A DNA stretch of 9,325 nucleotides. It comes from Candidatus Heimdallarchaeota archaeon (GTDB lineage Archaea > Asgardarchaeota > Heimdallarchaeia > Heimdallarchaeales > Kariarchaeaceae). Position 1 is the stretch's first letter, and each line of letters begins with the position of its first letter. The stretch covers positions 1 to 9,325 of the forward strand of contig JAOUKW010000143.1 in the NCBI GenBank assembly GCA_029882335.1, read 5' to 3'. Position numbers and translations under genes: made by a program. The notes below the pieces were generated by a model. It did no database searches, had not been told where the DNA came from, and saw only the letters and a program-made list of their open reading frames with translations. Positions 6,193 to 9,325 of the stretch are shown in pieces.

Positions 6193-6570
6193 ATGTTTGT
6201 TATTGCTAAAGGTGAAAATGTTTTTTCAATCAAACAAATGCAATATCAAAAATTATCAAATTTGGAGAGGAATTTAGCCAAGCTGAAAGATTCGATCAAA
6301 TTTTCTAAAAATGTTTATATTATTTATGATATGACTGATGCCATGATTCGTTTTGATGCTAAAATGCGAAATATAATAATTGATTTTCTTTTGGAATCTG
6401 AAAATATAAGACATGTAGCATTTATCTTATCTTCTGATTTAGTAGTTAATTCATCTATTAATATTTTAAGTAAAAGAATCACTAATACGGAAACTTCAAT
6501 TAATGAAAGTTATGAAATTGCTATGAGACGAATTAACTATTCTCGAATGCAATTTATAGAAAATAGTTAA
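6193..6570 (+). CDS. Small protein of probable STAS-like fold (second copy)
   Basis: A 125-residue soluble protein. The order of elements fits a STAS/SpoIIAA-like domain: strand FVIAKGENVFSI, helix 17-33, strand VYIIYDMTDA (41-50), helix 53-69, strand HVAFILSS (74-81), helix 82-95, a short strand (TETSI) and a final helix (NESYEIAMRRI). The strand ending in D-M-T-D occupies the position where STAS proteins carry D-x-S/T near the switch residue. It is shorter than, and clearly diverged from, the 145-residue protein at 3547-3984 but shares this plan. It has its own strong TATA box and probably a leaderless-type start. A role as a regulator or partner-switch protein is inferred; no kinase or phosphatase partner is visible nearby. 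Confidence 0.6.
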   Translation: MFVIAKGENVFSIKQMQYQKLSNLERNLAKLKDSIKFSKNVYIIYDMTDAMIRFDAKMRNIIIDFLLESENIRHVAFILSSDLVVNSSINILSKRITNTETSINESYEIAMRRINYSRMQFIENS

Positions 6571-6790
6571 CATTCTTTGGTTTTAGATTTTGCTGAAAAG
6601 TGTGGGAAAGTATATACATTATTTTCTTTCTGCATCTTGTAAAGCAAATATTAAATTCAAGATAAAGAGTATATTACATATTCGTAGGTAAATCTCATAG
6701 TTTTTGTGTTTTTTCAACTAGTCGAGATACTCATTTTATTTCTTTTATCAATAAGTTTTTGATTAGCTAATTAATGCATAGCATATAACA

Positions 6791-7903
6791 ATGGAAAAAA
6801 TGGATATTGAACCTGATTTAGTATATCTTAATACTGCTGCAATTGGATTACTTCCTATAAAAACCAGAGATAAGCTTATAGAATTGACTCAAATTCATTC
6901 TAAAAGTAGTACTGCTGGTTTTCATCTAGAATATATGGATACTAAATGGGAAAAATTTCAATTGGATGCAGCACAATTACTAAATGGAGATAGTCAAGGA
7001 ATTGTGGCAACTAATTATACTGCAAGTGGACTTCAAATTGTAGCAGATGGAATTCAACATAAATGTAAATATGGTAATATCGTAATTAATGATCTTGAAT
7101 TCACAACAAATGTGTATATATGGCATCAATTGGCAAAACGCAATAATATCGAGTTAAGGGTGGTTAATTCAAAAGATGGTCGATTATTAATGGATGAATT
7201 TGAGAGGGAAATCGATGAAAATACTCGATTGGTCGCTGTAAGTTCAGTTCAGTCTGTAAATGGATTTAGAGTCGATCTAAAGAGATTGTCAAAATTAGTA
7301 CACGATGTTGGTGGTTACCTTATTGTCGATGCAATTCAAGGACTTGGTGCAGTACCAATTGATGTAAAGGATGAGGGTATTGATTTTCTATCTGCTGGTG
7401 CATATAAGTGGTTATTGGGTCCATTCAATACTGGTATATTTTATATTAATCCTCTTTTAATTGATGAACTAGATACATTATTGGTTGGATGGTTTTCAGA
7501 TTCTAATTATATCGAGTTAAATAATAGACAATTTAATCCTTGGCCAAACGCGAAAAGATTTCAACCTTCTTTTTACCCTTATTTTGAAGTATTGAATACG
7601 AGTATTGAATTGATTAATGAGTGGGGGATTAAAAAGACTTATTCACATATCCTTAAGGTTCAAGATTATATGGTGGATGAGATTAATAAATTACCAAATT
7701 ATAAGATAATGTCATCTCTAGAACCAAATGAAAGGAGTGGAATTATTAAAATAGATCATCCTGATTATAAGAATATTAATGCTGATTTGGTTAGAAATAA
7801 AATCCATATCACCTCCCGTTTTGGAGGTTTAAGAATAAGTATACATAAATTTAATCATTTTGAAGATATTGATAAATTAATTTCAATATTAAAGAATTAT
7901 TAA
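6791..7903 (+). CDS. Class V aminotransferase-like PLP enzyme
   Basis: A 370-residue soluble fold-type I PLP enzyme of the aminotransferase class V / isopenicillin-N-epimerase-like group. It starts with the family's YLNTAAIGLLP. TNYTASGL at 74-81 forms the phosphate-binding turn. SSVQSVNGFRVD replaces the usual S-H-V-x-x-x-x-G. VDAIQGLGAVPIDV contains D180, which pairs with the pyridine nitrogen, and Q183. GAYKWLLGP gives the Schiff-base lysine K206. GGLRISIHKFN near the end carries R348, the likely carboxylate-binding arginine. The R-x-G-x-H-C-A cysteine loop of cysteine desulfurases is missing, so sulfur transfer as in NifS/SufS is unlikely; the exact substrate is unknown. The ATG at 6791 has no Shine-Dalgarno sequence (a second ATG lies at 6800). 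A 220-nt spacer upstream holds A+T-rich, T-tract-bearing DNA with no evident gene. Confidence 0.88.
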   Translation: MEKMDIEPDLVYLNTAAIGLLPIKTRDKLIELTQIHSKSSTAGFHLEYMDTKWEKFQLDAAQLLNGDSQGIVATNYTASGLQIVADGIQHKCKYGNIVINDLEFTTNVYIWHQLAKRNNIELRVVNSKDGRLLMDEFEREIDENTRLVAVSSVQSVNGFRVDLKRLSKLVHDVGGYLIVDAIQGLGAVPIDVKDEGIDFLSAGAYKWLLGPFNTGIFYINPLLIDELDTLLVGWFSDSNYIELNNRQFNPWPNAKRFQPSFYPYFEVLNTSIELINEWGIKKTYSHILKVQDYMVDEINKLPNYKIMSSLEPNERSGIIKIDHPDYKNINADLVRNKIHITSRFGGLRISIHKFNHFEDIDKLISILKNY

Positions 7904-8177
7904 CTGAGCTTTCATATAAGGATTAGAGACGGTTAATCTGAATATCGAGATATTGTTGTTTACAAATCAACTTCTCATAAAAATTTCCCTTAGTATATTA
8001 ACATAATTTGGTATAAGGGGTGTATATGTTCTGTTAGAAATATTTTTGATTGTTAGGCCGAAATACAACAACTATATGTATTTTCAACTCATAAAACATT
8101 CATAAAAAGATACAATACACATAATTCTTTTATATTGCCTTAATAATGGGGAAAATATTGATGATTTTCAAATAAAT
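7904..8177. other. Intergenic region with weak stem-loops
   Basis: About 285 nt without a gene lie between the aminotransferase and the polyprenol kinase. It holds a TATA-like TTTTATATT near 8128-8136 that could drive the kinase operon, plus two small inverted repeats: GAGA/TCTC with GTTG/CAAC near 7949-7977, and AAATACA/TGTATTT at 8061-8083. No tRNA signature (GTTCGA-type T-loop) is present. A structured leader or small RNA cannot be excluded. Confidence 0.3.
8061..8083. repeat. Perfect 7-bp inverted repeat
   Basis: AAATACA and TGTATTT flank a 9-nt spacer, about 105 nt before the polyprenol kinase start and upstream of its likely TATA box. It could be a regulator site or a transcript hairpin. 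Confidence 0.3.
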
Positions 8178-8182
8178 GAGGT
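8178..8182 (+). promoter_or_regulatory. Ribosome binding site GAGGT of the polyprenol kinase
   Basis: GAGGT lies 6 nt before the ATG at 8189, one of the few well-formed plus-strand Shine-Dalgarno sites here. It implies that this gene has a 5' leader, unlike most of its neighbours. Confidence 0.6.
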
Positions 8183-8188
8183 TAATAA

Positions 8189-8923
8189 ATGGCAGAAATA
8201 GCATTTTTTAATGGAAATACAGTATTACAAGATATTACGATGGTAGTACTAACTATTGTTGCAATTCAAGTTTTTATCATGATTAACGATATCATAAAGA
8301 AAAAGCAACTTCTAAGCACAACAGTGACTAGGAAATTTATTCATATCGTGGCAGCTCCAATCTATGTATTTATGTGGGTATTTTACAGTAGTTCAAGTTC
8401 TAGTAAATATATCGCGATAATTGTACCTTCTTTATTTGCAATACAGTTTACATTGATAGGGTTGGGTATCATGAAAAATGAGCCATTTGTTCAAACAATG
8501 AGTCGTTCGGGCAATCCAAAAGAATTACTTAGAGGAACTTTATTTTATGCAATAGTTATGATTATTTTAACACTGCTATTTTTTATTGATACTCCAATAA
8601 CCAGTAATTCAAACCCAGTTGCTCTTATTGCATTTATGACATTGGCATTTGGAGATGGATTTGCTGATATCGTTGGTCGATCAGTGGATAAAATGAAATT
8701 CAAAGTATTTTCCGAAAAATCTATTCCTGGATCTATGGCCATGTTGATCGGCTCAATTCTTGGTTCTTACCTCGGATTGGTAATTTTTGGTTTTTCCTTG
8801 AGTGATTATTTTACTATGATACTCGTAATCTGTGTGATTGCTACAATAATTGAAGCAATTTCACCAAAGGAAACTGATAACATTACAATTCCACTTGTTG
8901 TAGTCATTCTATCTTTCATTTGA
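8189..8923 (+). CDS. Polyprenol (phytol/farnesol/dolichol-type) kinase
   Basis: A 244-residue integral membrane protein of the phytol/farnesol kinase and dolichol kinase family, related in fold to phosphatidate cytidylyltransferases. Known members use CTP (or another NTP) to phosphorylate a free isoprenoid alcohol at the membrane. Visible motifs in order: TRKFIHI at 47-53, a polar loop GNPKELLRGTLFY at 108-120, the hallmark FGDGFADIVGR at 154-164, EKSIPGS at 176-182, and the C-terminal SPKETDNITIPL at 225-236. About six to seven membrane helices are likely. There is a run of six serines at 67-72. The length is normal for the archaeal and plant kinases. GAGGT supports the start. An isopentenyl-phosphate-kinase-like gene follows 13 nt later, so together they could turn a polyprenol into its diphosphate. 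The substrate chain length is unknown. Confidence 0.82.
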   Translation: MAEIAFFNGNTVLQDITMVVLTIVAIQVFIMINDIIKKKQLLSTTVTRKFIHIVAAPIYVFMWVFYSSSSSSKYIAIIVPSLFAIQFTLIGLGIMKNEPFVQTMSRSGNPKELLRGTLFYAIVMIILTLLFFIDTPITSNSNPVALIAFMTLAFGDGFADIVGRSVDKMKFKVFSEKSIPGSMAMLIGSILGSYLGLVIFGFSLSDYFTMILVICVIATIIEAISPKETDNITIPLVVVILSFI

Positions 8924-8936
8924 TTTTGTGTATAAC

Positions 8937-9325
8937 ATGAGTAATTTGGATATTTTGCTTAAAATTGGAGGGTCTGTACTTACTGCGAAAAATACAACGG
9001 ATATTATAAACCAAGAAATAATTCGGGAACTATCTAATGAAATAAAAAGTATCTATAATGCAGGTTATTCAATTTGTATTGTTACTGGAGTTGGAAATCT
9101 TGGTCATCAGACTGTAGCTAAATATGGAATTCAAAAGGGCGACAATAAATCTATTGAAAGACGTCTAGGATTGGTTGATGCACAGTTACAGGTAAATATT
9201 ATTAGAAATGTGTTATTGCAATCGTTATATCTAGCAGAAATACCTTGTGTACAATTATATGCATCTAGTATTATTATTTCAAATAATATGATGATTACAC
9301 AAACTTTCTTTGATTCAATACAAGG
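8937..9325 (+). CDS. Isopentenyl phosphate kinase-like protein, 3' truncated by window
   Basis: The first 129 residues of an amino acid kinase superfamily protein are visible; the rest lies outside the window. The start LLKIGGSVLT carries K9 and the glycine-rich ATP-phosphate loop. VTGVGNLGHQTVAKYG contains H57, in the position of the catalytic histidine of archaeal isopentenyl phosphate kinase, where the usual text is HGGGSFGH. The next stretch (LVDAQLQVNIIRNVLL, then EIPCVQLYA) also fits the family helix and strand order. IPK makes isopentenyl diphosphate from isopentenyl phosphate in the archaeal mevalonate pathway, and known enzymes also accept longer prenyl phosphates. The gene starts 13 nt after the polyprenol kinase stop, clearly the same operon. 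The altered glycine loop and the neighbour favour a longer prenyl phosphate as substrate, but that is inference. Confidence 0.78.
   Translation, partial: MSNLDILLKIGGSVLTAKNTTDIINQEIIRELSNEIKSIYNAGYSICIVTGVGNLGHQTVAKYGIQKGDNKSIERRLGLVDAQLQVNIIRNVLLQSLYLAEIPCVQLYASSIIISNNMMITQTFFDSIQ

Noticed and set aside
6791..7903. Cysteine desulfurase (NifS/SufS/IscS)
   Set aside because: The essential cysteine loop near the C-terminus is absent and no Fe-S assembly gene is nearby.
7904..8188. Possible tRNA or other known structural RNA
   Set aside because: No T-loop consensus, no acceptor stem pairing and no CCA; only short inverted repeats are present.
8545..8742. Minus-strand open frame of 65 codons
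   Set aside because: It is antisense to the well-supported polyprenol kinase and spans its hallmark FGDGFADIVGR motif; it is a shadow.
8189..8923. Phosphatidate cytidylyltransferase (CdsA)
   Set aside because: The FGDGFADIVGR and KSIPGS motifs and the N-terminal TRKFIH match the phytol/farnesol/dolichol kinase branch better, and the IPK-like neighbour supports this.

Overview
The window is strongly A+T-rich (roughly 70% by eye). It looks like chromosomal DNA from an archaeon, most likely a low-GC lineage such as an Asgard (Promethearchaeota) relative. The archaeal call rests on three things. There is a partial isopentenyl-phosphate-kinase-type gene, the alternative mevalonate pathway enzyme typical of archaea. 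Many genes have no Shine-Dalgarno site and instead carry a TATA-like box about 25-35 nt before the start codon, which suggests short-leader or leaderless transcripts. Small orphan genes are common. The Asgard assignment is inference only; no taxonomic marker gene is present. No rRNA, tRNA, CRISPR array, transposase or integrase was seen.

Left part (1-2050): a truncated minus-strand membrane protein; a tightly coupled minus-strand pair (a thioredoxin-fold protein with two CxxC motifs, then an orphan 87-residue protein); and a plus-strand DinB-like four-helix protein whose real start is probably well inside its open frame. Centre-left (2049-3546): a large minus-strand protein combining a macro-like domain, a TIR domain with an intact catalytic-type glutamate, and a C-terminal winged-helix-like segment. 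It is divergent from a small gene of probable STAS-like fold.

Centre (3547-6790): an accessory-looking stretch of small genes around a 12-helix MFS transporter. It includes two intact STAS-like ORFs, what looks like a third copy broken by an in-frame stop, a lone minus-strand orphan with its own ribosome binding site, and an 86-residue orphan.

Right part (6791-9325): a class V (fold-type I) PLP-dependent aminotransferase-like enzyme lacking the desulfurase cysteine. It is followed, after a 285-nt gap, by a two-gene operon: a CTP-dependent-type polyprenol kinase (phytol/farnesol/dolichol kinase family) and, 13 nt later, an isopentenyl-phosphate-kinase-like amino acid kinase cut by the window end. 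Together these two could phosphorylate a free polyprenol twice, giving a diphosphate for archaeal lipid synthesis.

The two most interesting items are the macro-TIR-winged-helix protein, a candidate NAD-related immune or signalling effector, and the polyprenol kinase/IPK-like pair, a candidate isoprenoid salvage route.
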